Of a DNA stretch of 15,269 bases, positions 1-7,323 are shown piece by piece; positions within the stretch are counted from its first letter, which is position 1; every line of letters starts with the position of its first letter. The DNA is from CAWJEL01 sp964647255 (lineage in GTDB: Bacteria > Chloroflexota > Anaerolineae > CG2-30-64-16): positions 1 through 15,269 of the forward strand of contig CAZYGI010000084.1 of the NCBI GenBank assembly GCA_964647255.1, given 5' to 3'. The notes beneath the pieces are model-generated. The model did no database searches. It worked only from the letters and a program-made list of their open reading frames with translations, and was not told the origin of the DNA. Both the position numbers and the translations under genes were made by a program.

Positions 1-1611
1 CCGTTCGAGACGCTCCATCTCCCGTTCGTCAATTTCTTCTACGGCCGGCTGCGGGCGGAGATCCCCGACCTGGATGCGCTGCTCGCGCCGCAGGCGCAGG
101 CCGCCCTGGCACATGACCTCCTCTATACCCTGGCCCTGTACGCCTGCGAGCCGTTGTATGCGGCGTTCTCCCCCTATCGGCATTCCGGCTTCGCCCCGTT
201 GGCGCCGCTGATCTCCGCGGCGCCGGACGCGGTCTATCGGCGCTTTGTCGCGGCCATGCAGGCCGGCGGGCTGCACACCTTCTACGCCGCCTATCCCGCG
301 CTGGCGCGCCTGCAGGCCGTGGCGACCGGGCTGGCGGTCGAGGCCGCGAGCGAATTCCTTCGCCGGCTGCGGGCCGACCTGCCGGAGATCCGTTTCCACT
401 GGTCCGCCGGCGACCTCGGCCCGGTGACGGCGCTCGCCGGGGCGCTCGGCGACCGGCATCGCGGCGGCCGCCAGGTGACAGGGCTCACCTTTGCGGGCGG
501 GCTGCGGCTGATTTACAAGCCCAAAGACCTCGGCCTGGACGTCGCGTTCAACGGCCTCATCGCCTGGCTGAACGCGCACGGTGCGCCGGTCGCCTTGCAG
601 CCGCTGCCGGTGTTGAACCGCGATGGCTACGGCTGGACCGGTCTCGCCATCCCCGAGGCGTGCGCCGACGAAGCGGCGGTCGAGCGGTACTATCAGCGGG
701 CCGGGGCGCTGGCCTGCCTGGTCTACCTGCTGCAAGCCACCGATTGCCATTCCGAGAACCTGATCGCCGCGGGCGAGTATCCGGTCCTGGTGGACTGCGA
801 GACGCTGCTCGCCCCGCGGCCGCGCGCCGGCCTGCCGCGCGGGGATCGCTGGTCGGCCCTCACCCAACAGTTGATGGCCGATTCGGTGCTCGCCAGCGGG
901 CTGGTCCCGTGGCCGGATGCCGCCATGGCCGCCCACATGAACACTCCCTGCGGCATCTGCGACGCGCGGCGGGCCGGGGGCGAGGTGCGCAGCACCGGGT
1001 GGACCGGGATCAACACCGACCGCATGGCGCTGCGCACGGTGACTGAGCTGCCGTGGGCGCAGCACAACCTCCCGCACGTGGCCGGCCGCCCCGCCCACGC
1101 GGAAGACCATCTCGACGCCCTCGCGGCCGGCTTCGCGGCGACGTATCGCTTCCTCGTCGAAGAGCGGCCGGCGCTGCTCGCCCCGGCCGGCCCGCTGGCC
1201 GCCTTTCGCGGGCAATTCGTGCGCTTCGTATTTCGCGCCACGCGCGTCTACGGCGCGGTGTCGCTCTACGCACGCCGGCCGGCCCATCTGCGGGATGGTG
1301 CGGATTTCAGCCTGGCGGGCGAGCTGCTGGCCCGGGCGCTGCTGCTCGACGACGATCGTCCGGCCAGTTGGGCCATCCTGCCGGCCGAGCGGGCGGCGTT
1401 GGCCCAGGGGGACATCCCGCTTTTTGGCGCGTACTCCGACCGGGATGCGCTCGAATTGGGCGGGGGGGATCGCATCAGCGGCTATTTCGTCCGGCCGAGC
1501 TACGATGCCGTGATCGAAAGGCTGCGCGGCCTGCACGAAGCGGATCTCACGTTTCAGGTGGGGCTGCTGCGCAACGCGATCCGCGAGGATGCGGCGCGGA
1601 ACAAAGCATGA
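1..1611 (+). CDS. LanM-type lanthipeptide dehydratase (DUF4135), 5'-partial, no cyclase domain
   Basis: The frame is open from base 1, so the start lies upstream of the window; 536 residues are visible. The sequence matches the dehydratase half of class II lanthipeptide synthetases, which phosphorylates Ser/Thr of a precursor peptide and then eliminates phosphate to give Dha/Dhb. Window-residue numbers for the key positions are: Lys173 in LIYKPKD; Asp248, His250 and Asn253 in TDCHSEN; Asp265-Glu267 in VDCETLL (kinase-like site); and Arg408 with Thr414 in RFVFRAT, which align with the phosphate-elimination Arg/Thr pair of CylM. All appear intact. Full LanM proteins continue for about 350-400 residues as a LanC-like zinc cyclase, but here the protein stops at NAIREDAARNKA, just after the dehydratase domain. 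The stop overlaps the next start (ATGA), so translational coupling to the leader peptide is likely. The family assignment is firm. Whether a separate cyclase exists outside the window is unknown. Confidence 0.9.
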   Translation, partial: PFETLHLPFVNFFYGRLRAEIPDLDALLAPQAQAALAHDLLYTLALYACEPLYAAFSPYRHSGFAPLAPLISAAPDAVYRRFVAAMQAGGLHTFYAAYPALARLQAVATGLAVEAASEFLRRLRADLPEIRFHWSAGDLGPVTALAGALGDRHRGGRQVTGLTFAGGLRLIYKPKDLGLDVAFNGLIAWLNAHGAPVALQPLPVLNRDGYGWTGLAIPEACADEAAVERYYQRAGALACLVYLLQATDCHSENLIAAGEYPVLVDCETLLAPRPRAGLPRGDRWSALTQQLMADSVLASGLVPWPDAAMAAHMNTPCGICDARRAGGEVRSTGWTGINTDRMALRTVTELPWAQHNLPHVAGRPAHAEDHLDALAAGFAATYRFLVEERPALLAPAGPLAAFRGQFVRFVFRATRVYGAVSLYARRPAHLRDGADFSLAGELLARALLLDDDRPASWAILPAERAALAQGDIPLFGAYSDRDALELGGGDRISGYFVRPSYDAVIERLRGLHEADLTFQVGLLRNAIREDAARNKA

Positions 1612-1859
1612 GTATTTCGCCCCGAATTCATTCAGCCCAGCAAGGGGACAACACATTGGACCTCACGGACATCATCCGCCGCGCATGGCGCGACGCCGAC
1701 TTCAAACAAGGCCTTCTGGCCGATCCGCGGGCGGTGATCGAGCGCGAGCTGGGCGTCGCCCTGCCGGCCGGGCTCCGCGTCCACATCCATGAGCAGACGG
1801 CCACGGAGCTCCACCTGATCTTGCCCGCGGCGCCCGAGCCGGCGGAGGAGGCGCGATGA
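1608..1859 (+). CDS. NHLP (nitrile hydratase-like) leader peptide without an evident core
   Basis: This small gene encodes 83 residues. The start ATG overlaps the dehydratase stop (ATGA) and its own stop overlaps the next start (ATGA). Residues from about 20 onward, with LLADPRAVIERELGVALPAG followed by VHIHEQTATELHLILP, fit the nitrile-hydratase-alpha-like leader (NHLP/proteusin/TOMM precursor family), which recruits RiPP-modifying enzymes. Known members usually continue with a segment like ELSDEELEAVAGG and then a Ser/Thr/Cys-rich core. This one ends at LPAAPEPAEEAR. It contains no Cys, no Gly-Gly cleavage site and no Ser/Thr after the leader. The last codons also form the Shine-Dalgarno of the following gene. 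Possible readings are a discrete leader acting in trans, a precursor that lost its core, or a leader-like adaptor. The leader family call is good; the role is open. Confidence 0.8.
   Translation: MSISPRIHSAQQGDNTLDLTDIIRRAWRDADFKQGLLADPRAVIERELGVALPAGLRVHIHEQTATELHLILPAAPEPAEEAR
1844..1851 (+). promoter_or_regulatory. Shine-Dalgarno of the MDR gene
   Basis: GGAGGAGG lies 4 nt before the ATG at 1856. It is inside the 3' end of the leader gene, where it encodes Glu-Glu. It supports the start at 1856 and shows that the leader ORF and the reductase are translated as neighbours on one message. Confidence 0.6.
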
Positions 1860-3193
1860 GGAGCCTGGCCGTTTCCCACAGCGCTGCGCTGTTGAGCCTG
1901 CTGCCGCATGAGGCCGTGGCGCCGTTCCATATTGACGCCGCCCCGTTGTGGTGCGGGATGCTCGTGATGCCCGCACCGGACTTCGACCCGGCCGCGCCCG
2001 AAAACCGCACCCGCGTGCTGGTCCGCCAGCGGGCCTTCTCGTGCAACTACCGGGACAAGGGCCTCCTCCTGGGCGCGCTGCACGACGCGTACCGGCATTC
2101 TTATCTCGTGATCGGCTCGGAGTTCGCCGGGGAGGTGGTCGCGGTCGGCGCGGAGGTGACGGACCTCAAGCCCGGCGACCGCGTGATGGGCGACAACCAC
2201 TACCTGGGCGCGGGGGACGCGGGCCGGGACTACCGGGAGGGCGTGCCGACGAACGCCGCATCCCAGGAAGTCCAGGCCTTTCACCGGGCGAAGCTGATCG
2301 CCATCCCGCGCGAGATGCCGGACGCGGTGGCCGCAGCCTTCACCATCGGCGCACAGACCGCCTACAGCATGGTGCGCAAGCTCGCGCCGGCGGCCGGCGC
2401 AAACGTGCTCGTCACGTCCGCCCGGTCGAACACCTCGCTCTTTACGATCAACGCGCTGAAGAAACACGGCGTCAACGTTTACGCGACCAGCACATCGGCG
2501 CGGCGCGAGCCGGAGCTTGCGGCGCTCGGCGTGCGAGAGCTGTTTGTCGTAGATCCCGCCGCCGGCTGGGCCGGGCAGGCGCGGCTGCAGGCGGTCGTCC
2601 GGGCGATCGGCGGCTTCGATGGCGTCATAGATCCCTTCTTCGACCTGCACCTGAGCCCGGCCGTGGAGGTGCTGGCCGCGGGCGGCCGCTACATCACCTG
2701 CGGCCACTATGACCAATACCTGGGCCTGATCGGGCAGGCGTCGCCGTACGAGCGCCCCGACCTGTATCGCACGCTGCTGGCGGCGATCTGGAAGAATGTG
2801 CAGATCATCTGCAACTGCGTCGGCTTGACCGGCGACCTGCAGCAGGCGATTGCCGATTACGTGGCCGGCGATTTCACGGTTGTGCTGGATTCCGTTTACA
2901 ATGGCGCGGCGATCGGCGCGTTTCTCGATCGATCCTTCAACGCCGGAGACCGGTTCGGCAAGGTGGTGTACGCGTTCGATCCGAAAACGGAGACGGAAGG
3001 TGGGTCACATGAACTCGAAAGGCTTCGTTCGTCGTCTGTCGGCGCTGCTGATCCTGCTGTCGCTGCTCAGCCCGAGCGCGGCCCGGGCGCAGAGCAGCGT
3101 CTTGCGGCTGCGGATCGGCGTGACAGCCGACAACCTGGTCCGGATCACCCCGGCCGATCTGACGGCCGCGAACGTGACCGTGAGCGCGATTGA
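1856..3193 (+). CDS. MDR-family oxidoreductase (quinone-reductase/enoyl-reductase-like), C-terminus overrunning the next gene
   Basis: This is a 445-residue frame. Residues about 40-375 are a medium-chain dehydrogenase/reductase: a GroES-like part (CNYRDKG from Cys63, then GSEFAGEVVAVG, KPGDRV), followed by a Rossmann part. The usual catalytic-zinc GHE motif reads GSE (residues 87-89) and no four-Cys structural zinc lobe is visible, so a zinc-free NAD(P)H reductase is likely. The nucleotide-binding stretch at 184-205 reads VLVTSARSNTSLFTIN in place of the Gly-rich GxGxxG/A loop. The fold ends naturally at GKVVYAFD (residue 375). The remaining 70 residues are Arg/Asp/Pro-rich and are largely a frame-shifted reading of the downstream signal-peptide region. 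MDR enzymes of the LanJ_A type (LtnJ) reduce dehydroalanine to D-Ala in some lanthipeptides, and the position beside a dehydratase and leader makes such a role plausible but unproven. Confidence 0.8.
   Translation: MRSLAVSHSAALLSLLPHEAVAPFHIDAAPLWCGMLVMPAPDFDPAAPENRTRVLVRQRAFSCNYRDKGLLLGALHDAYRHSYLVIGSEFAGEVVAVGAEVTDLKPGDRVMGDNHYLGAGDAGRDYREGVPTNAASQEVQAFHRAKLIAIPREMPDAVAAAFTIGAQTAYSMVRKLAPAAGANVLVTSARSNTSLFTINALKKHGVNVYATSTSARREPELAALGVRELFVVDPAAGWAGQARLQAVVRAIGGFDGVIDPFFDLHLSPAVEVLAAGGRYITCGHYDQYLGLIGQASPYERPDLYRTLLAAIWKNVQIICNCVGLTGDLQQAIADYVAGDFTVVLDSVYNGAAIGAFLDRSFNAGDRFGKVVYAFDPKTETEGGSHELERLRSSSVGAADPAVAAQPERGPGAEQRLAAADRRDSRQPGPDHPGRSDGRERDRERD
2997..3003 (+). promoter_or_regulatory. 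Shine-Dalgarno for the first C25 peptidase
   Basis: AAGGTGG lies 5 nt before the ATG at 3009. It decides the start: the frame is open further upstream (from 2850), but only 3009 puts this site and a proper signal peptide at the N-terminus. Confidence 0.55.
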
Positions 3194-5585
3194 TCCGCGC
3201 ACCTTTGCGCTGAGCAGCCAGGGCAGCCCGGTGGCGATTCGCGTCACCGGCGAGCAGGACGGCCAGTTCAACGGGTCGGACCGGATCGAATTCTTCGGCC
3301 AGAAGTTCCGCGGGACGGCGCTGGAGGAGAAGTACACCGATGAGCGGGTGTATTGGCTCGACATCGGCGGCACGGCCGGCCCGCGCATCACGGACGTCGC
3401 GGCCACGCCGCAGAACAACCTGACCCCGCCGGCGGACTTCGCGACCACGGTCCGGTCGGAGCCTAACATGTGGTATTGGAACCTGGAGTCAACCGGGCGC
3501 GGGGATGACACCTGGTTCGGGGATCGCTTCAGGAACATCACCACGACCACCACGCGTTCCTATTCCGATGCCACGCCGGACCCGGCGGCGAGCTCGGGCG
3601 CGACGCTCCGCGTCGAGATGCTCGGCCGCAAGGTGCTCTCGCCCAACGTCAACCCTAACCATCAAGTGACGGTCGCCATCGGGAGCACGGCGTTGGCCGA
3701 CGCGTCGTGGAGCACGTATGATCGCATGCTGATCACCGCGGCCGTGCCTGCCGGAACCGTGAGCACGTCTTCCACCGCGGTCACGATCGGCGTCCAGGTG
3801 CCGTCCGGCGACACCCAGGAAGACATGTATTTCAACTACTGGGAGCTCAACTACCGCCGGCTCTTCCGGGCGTACGGCGATGCGCTCAACTTCAAGGCCG
3901 AGACCGCCAGCACAACAGAATACAGCATCAGCAACTTCAGCTCAAACGTCGTGGCCGTCTGGAATCTCACGGCGCCGGCCCAGCCCGTGCGGCTGACGAA
4001 TGCGGACGTGCAGGCGGTGTCGGGCGCCTACACCGTGCGCTTCCGCGTCACGCCGGCCGTGGGGAACCGCTACTGGCTGCAGACGGAAAGCAGCTTCGCG
4101 GCGCCCGCCAGCATCAGCATCCGGGCGGGCACCGGCCTGCGCGCCCCGGCCGGCGGCGCGGACACCGTCATCGTCACGCCCAGCGCCTTCCGCCCCGCGG
4201 CCGAGACGCTGGCGGCCTGGCACCGGGCGCACGGCCGCCGCGCCGTGATCGCCGATCTGCAGGACGTTTACGACGAATTCAACAACGGCATCCGCCACCC
4301 GGTGGCCGTGCGCCAGATGATGACCTGGGCCGCGGCGAACTGGGCGTCCCCGGCGCCCGCCTACCTCGTACTGATGGGCGACGGAAGCTTCAACATGAAG
4401 GGCTTCAACACGGCGCTGTACACGAACACGTCCGACCCGATCCCGCCCTACCTGGCCCTGGTGGATCCCTGGGTCGGGGAGATCCCGTCCGACGGCCTGT
4501 TCGGCGACATCACGGGCGACGACGTGCCGGACGTGGCGGTGGGCCGCATCCCGGTGAACACCCTGGCCGAGGCTAACACGGTGGTCAACAAGATCGTTAC
4601 CTACGACGAAACCTATCGCACCCAGGCCTGGCAGCGCCGGACGATCTTCGTCGCCGGGCCCAAGGATCCGCTCGCCGGCGACTTCCCGGTGATCAGCGAC
4701 GAGATCATCCAGAACCACCTGGCGTCCGACCTGGCAGCGCAGCGAATCTACAACACCATCACGCCGCTGCCGGAAGGCACGACCTCCTACACCCAGTTCT
4801 TGATTGACACGATCAACAGCGGGGCGCTGATGGTGCAATGGGCGGGCCACGGCAACATCAACGTCTGGTCGGGCATCTGGGGGACGTCGAACACCTCCAG
4901 CCTGACGAACGCCGCGATGCTCCCGGTGGTCATGACGTTCAACTGCCTGGACGGCTACTACATCTCGGCCGTCAACGGCAGCGATTCGGTGGCCGAGACG
5001 ACGCTGCGTCACCCGACGGGCGGCTCGATCGCGGCGATCTCACCGAGCGGCGACGGCGTGGTGAGCGACCAGATCCCGTTCCGGCAGGTCCTGATGGACA
5101 CGCTGTTTCAAACCGGGGTGCGCGAGCTGGGGCAGGCGCTCCTGGTCGCCAAGCAGAATTATGTCGCCTCACACGGCTTGAACTATCTCGTGTATCAGAT
5201 GAACTTCTTCGGCGATCCGGCGCTGCGCCTCCCGGGTTCGAGCGATCTCCCGCAGGCGCCGGTCGTGACCGCAACGCGCAGCGGGAACAGCGTCAGCCTG
5301 AGCTGGCCCGCGGTGACGACCACCCTGCGCGGCGCCCCGACTACCGTGACCACCTACGGCATCTGGCGCAGCACGCAGCCCTACTTCGACCCCGACGCGA
5401 CGAACTGCAACTGCACACCGGTCACCCAGACAACGAATCTCAGTTACAGCGACACCGCGGTCGCGACCGTCGGAGATGTGAACACCAACACCTTCTACGT
5501 GGTGCGGGCCAAAAACAGCGTCGGTTGGTCGCCCGTTTTGCGCCGGACGGGCGAGTTTGACTTCGCCCTCCAGCCGGGTTCGTGA
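3009..5585 (+). CDS. Secreted C25 (gingipain-like) cysteine peptidase with C-terminal Fn3-like domain
   Basis: This gene encodes 858 residues. A Sec signal peptide (MNSKGFVRRLSALLILLSLL, cleavage near ARAQ-SS) is followed by a beta-rich N-terminal region that starts LRIGVTADNLVRITPADL. The C25 domain occupies about residues 385-738. The catalytic dyad is His614 in WAGHGN and Cys646 in FNCLDGYY, a spacing similar to His211/Cys244 of RgpB. An Asp-rich loop (DITGDDVPDVAVGR) and the closing FFGDPALRLP are also typical of the family. Residues about 748-850 look like a fibronectin type III domain. No type IX secretion C-terminal domain is present, so Sec export to the outside is expected. The start sits inside the MDR frame, which suggests the same transcript as the RiPP-like genes. 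It could be a maturation protease or a general surface protease. Cleavage specificity cannot be read from the sequence. Confidence 0.9.
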   Translation: MNSKGFVRRLSALLILLSLLSPSAARAQSSVLRLRIGVTADNLVRITPADLTAANVTVSAIDPRTFALSSQGSPVAIRVTGEQDGQFNGSDRIEFFGQKFRGTALEEKYTDERVYWLDIGGTAGPRITDVAATPQNNLTPPADFATTVRSEPNMWYWNLESTGRGDDTWFGDRFRNITTTTTRSYSDATPDPAASSGATLRVEMLGRKVLSPNVNPNHQVTVAIGSTALADASWSTYDRMLITAAVPAGTVSTSSTAVTIGVQVPSGDTQEDMYFNYWELNYRRLFRAYGDALNFKAETASTTEYSISNFSSNVVAVWNLTAPAQPVRLTNADVQAVSGAYTVRFRVTPAVGNRYWLQTESSFAAPASISIRAGTGLRAPAGGADTVIVTPSAFRPAAETLAAWHRAHGRRAVIADLQDVYDEFNNGIRHPVAVRQMMTWAAANWASPAPAYLVLMGDGSFNMKGFNTALYTNTSDPIPPYLALVDPWVGEIPSDGLFGDITGDDVPDVAVGRIPVNTLAEANTVVNKIVTYDETYRTQAWQRRTIFVAGPKDPLAGDFPVISDEIIQNHLASDLAAQRIYNTITPLPEGTTSYTQFLIDTINSGALMVQWAGHGNINVWSGIWGTSNTSSLTNAAMLPVVMTFNCLDGYYISAVNGSDSVAETTLRHPTGGSIAAISPSGDGVVSDQIPFRQVLMDTLFQTGVRELGQALLVAKQNYVASHGLNYLVYQMNFFGDPALRLPGSSDLPQAPVVTATRSGNSVSLSWPAVTTTLRGAPTTVTTYGIWRSTQPYFDPDATNCNCTPVTQTTNLSYSDTAVATVGDVNTNTFYVVRAKNSVGWSPVLRRTGEFDFALQPGS

Positions 5586-5609
5586 GGCGGCGCGGAGCCA
5601 GCATCGTTG

Positions 5610-5642
5610 GGGAGTCGGGCGGCTGCGCGGCCCCAGACTCCC
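5610..5642 (+). terminator. Possible terminator hairpin after the first peptidase gene
   Basis: GGGAGTCGGGC (5610-5620) can pair with GCCC (5630-5633) and GACTCCC (5636-5642), giving 11 bp with a 2-nt bulge and a 9-nt loop. It lies 24 nt after the stop and before the promoter of the next unit. No immediate T-run follows, so the call rests on position and pairing. Confidence 0.45.
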
Positions 5643-5664
5643 GGACAATTGGCCAGTCTTTCTA

Positions 5665-5693
5665 TTGCATCTCGTGGGATGGTGCTGTATAAT
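5665..5693 (+). promoter_or_regulatory. Sigma70-type promoter
   Basis: TTGCAT (5665-5670) and a consensus TATAAT (5688-5693) are separated by 17 nt. They lie in an AT-richer stretch of an otherwise GC-rich intergenic region, 50 nt upstream of the ATG at 5743. Transcription would start near 5700. Confidence 0.7.
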
Positions 5694-5729
5694 TCAGACG
5701 TTCCACGCAATTGACAAGCGTTTACCTCC

Positions 5730-5736
5730 AGGAGGT
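5730..5736 (+). promoter_or_regulatory. Strong Shine-Dalgarno
   Basis: AGGAGGT lies 6 nt before the ATG at 5743. It fixes the start of the 241-aa protein, whose frame is open further upstream. It is the best ribosome binding site seen in the window and suggests high expression. Confidence 0.75.
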
Positions 5737-5742
5737 ATCCTC

Positions 5743-6468
5743 ATGAAACGATTTGTCTCAACCGCTCTCACCGTTGCGCTGCTGCTGGGCCTCGGCATCC
5801 TGGCGATGCTGGCGCGCGGCGGAGGCGCACTCCTGCCGCCGACCAGGACCGTCCCGGTGGCCCTCGCCGCGCCGCAGACGGCCGCCGCACCGGATGCCAC
5901 CATACCCGGCCCGAAGTGGAACGCCATCGCCATAGCGCTCAACACGACACCCGCCATCCCCAACGCCCAGGCGCTGGCGGAGGCGATCACCGGCACACAA
6001 CAACTCTTGATGTGGGATAAGAACGCCCAAGCGTTTGACTTCTATGTCCCCGATCCCGTGGTCGAGGGCGGTTGGGGTAACAATTTCGATTTGAGCGTTG
6101 GAACGCCGGTGATGGTGCAGGTTGACAGCTCTGCGCCAGGCGTATTCAGTATGGTAGGCAATGTGCCCCCGAAGACGGGGGAAGCGGGAGCAGTGCAGTG
6201 GACGCTGGTCGGCGGCTCGCCGTGTAAGTGGAATTTCATCTCTATCCCCCTCGACCGGTCCGGTGTCACCACCGCCCAGCAATTGGCCGATGCCATCGGC
6301 CGAGGCAAGGTAGAGCAGCTCCTTGTCTGGGATGCCTCCGCAAACGTTCAGGCTTTTGATTTCTACGTCCCTGATCCTATCGTTGCAGATGGTTGGGGCA
6401 ACAACTTTGACGTCAAGATTGGGTATCCATATCTGGTTTGCCTGAACACAGGCACGGTGTGGCCGTGA
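5743..6468 (+). CDS. Exported protein with two tandem copies of a ~70-aa domain
   Basis: This gene encodes 241 residues. The N-terminus MKRFVSTALTVALLLGLGIL is a signal peptide or anchor. Two copies of one domain follow, at residues about 58-127 and 162-236. Each starts KWN, has an ALA/QLA..I helix, an LLxWD segment, then FDFYVPDP, GWGNNFD and a closing G-P/Y-hydrophobic strand. The second copy has a Cys at 161, just before it, and one near its end (LVCLN), which could form a disulfide. I know similar 'IxLPL...W....G..Y' repeats from secreted Chloroflexota proteins but cannot name a function. It lies immediately after a strong promoter and Shine-Dalgarno, 29 nt before the DNRLRE-type gene, so the two probably form a short operon. 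An extracellular structural or binding role is a guess. Confidence 0.75.
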   Translation: MKRFVSTALTVALLLGLGILAMLARGGGALLPPTRTVPVALAAPQTAAAPDATIPGPKWNAIAIALNTTPAIPNAQALAEAITGTQQLLMWDKNAQAFDFYVPDPVVEGGWGNNFDLSVGTPVMVQVDSSAPGVFSMVGNVPPKTGEAGAVQWTLVGGSPCKWNFISIPLDRSGVTTAQQLADAIGRGKVEQLLVWDASANVQAFDFYVPDPIVADGWGNNFDVKIGYPYLVCLNTGTVWP

Positions 6469-6497
6469 AGCCGTCAGGCCCGAGAGGAAGTTATCAC

Positions 6498-7229
6498 ATG
6501 AAACGCAAGATGATCCTGCCTATCACGCTCCTTCTTGTATTTACGCTTGTGACCGTGGCTTCAGCGTCCGGGACGATCCTCGCGGATGTTGATGTCCGGC
6601 AGACCGGTACGCCGACAGTCGAAAACAATACACGTCTCACCGTCGGATCTTCCTATGTCAGCGCCTGCAACCCCTCGTACACCATTTATCTGAAGTGGAA
6701 TGTGTCCGATGTGACCACGGCGGCAAAAGATACAAGCACTTTGAAACTAAAGGTTGATATTTTCGGGGGCGCTTCCGGCAATCTTGCGCTTTACGAGGTC
6801 TCCGACACCTCATGGACCGAAGGCACGATCTCGGCCAGCGCTCCGCCGGCTCTGGCGGCGAATCCTATCACGACAGTCCCGGTGCCTACCGCCGCCGGGC
6901 AGACTATCACTTTCACCGGCAGCGCCTTGGCTGACTACATCAACAAACAATCGGCGTACGTTGGCGGAACTGACACGAACGCTGGCCCTGATATCTTGAG
7001 TCTGGCTGTGCGCATCATAGATTGCACAACCACCACCAGCAGCATTGCATTCTTCTCCAGCACCGGAACGACGCCTCCAGTGTTGAGCGTTATGAATCCT
7101 ACCGCCGTCAGCCTCTCGACCTTCGCTGCGGCTGGGCCTGCGACGAACTGGCTGCTGATCGCGGGGCTGGGCCTGGCGGCGCTGGCGGCCGGCGGCGTCT
7201 GGCTCTATCGCAAGCAGGCGACGCGCTGA
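6498..7229 (+). CDS. DNRLRE-type surface protein with C-terminal membrane anchor
   Basis: This gene encodes 243 residues. The signal peptide is MKRKMILPITLLLVFTLVTVASA. The body resembles the DNRLRE/CBM96-like beta-sandwich seen in many exported proteins: a DVDVRQ start, NNTRLTVGSS, YLKWNVSDV, LKLKVDIF, the SDTSWTEGTI strand pair, the FTGSALADYIN segment and a late SIAFFSSTG...PPVLSV strand pair. Two Cys (SACNPSY and RIIDCTT) could pair. A hydrophobic stretch near residues 217-237 followed by YRKQATR would anchor the protein with its body outside. GAGAGGAAG about 8 nt before the ATG serves as ribosome binding site. The base composition looks less GC-rich than the peptidase genes. Such domains often mediate surface binding or scaffolding; no ligand can be inferred here. 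Confidence 0.75.
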   Translation: MKRKMILPITLLLVFTLVTVASASGTILADVDVRQTGTPTVENNTRLTVGSSYVSACNPSYTIYLKWNVSDVTTAAKDTSTLKLKVDIFGGASGNLALYEVSDTSWTEGTISASAPPALAANPITTVPVPTAAGQTITFTGSALADYINKQSAYVGGTDTNAGPDILSLAVRIIDCTTTTSSIAFFSSTGTTPPVLSVMNPTAVSLSTFAAAGPATNWLLIAGLGLAALAAGGVWLYRKQATR

Positions 7230-7251
7230 TCCCCCCGTTGCCTGGATTGAG

Positions 7252-7290
7252 CGGGCCGGCGTTGACCTTGCGGTCAACGCCGGCCCGTTT
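7252..7290 (+). terminator. Intrinsic terminator hairpin
   Basis: A 16-bp perfect inverted repeat (7252-7267 with 7272-7287) has a TTGC loop and is followed by TTTGTGTTG. It lies 22 nt after the stop of the DNRLRE-type gene and upstream of the next promoter, so it separates two transcription units. The T-tract is short. Confidence 0.75.
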
Positions 7291-7323
7291 GTGTTGCGCG
7301 AAATGGAATGTAGCTCGCTCTCT

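Noticed and set aside
1053..1607. Extension of the leader peptide frame upstream to 1053
   Set aside because: This part overlaps the dehydratase domain and reads as Arg/Pro-rich noise; the ATGA junction at 1608 is the better start.
1860..2050. Hidden RiPP core peptide after the leader gene in another frame
   Set aside because: The only open frame with coding character is the MDR N-terminus; no GG motif followed by a Ser/Thr/Cys-rich segment was found.
1628..2716. Long antisense ORF (362 codons) over the leader and MDR genes
   Set aside because: Arg/His/Gly-rich translation without domains; it mirrors the third-position GC of the plus-strand genes and has no promoter or ribosome binding site.
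2850..3008. Upstream start for the first C25 peptidase at 2850
   Set aside because: It would place about 53 residues of out-of-frame MDR sequence before a clear signal peptide; the Shine-Dalgarno at 2997-3003 supports 3009.
5711..5740. TTGACA at 5711-5716 as a second -35 box
   Set aside because: No -10-like hexamer at the right distance, and the region is already the leader of the promoter at 5665-5693.
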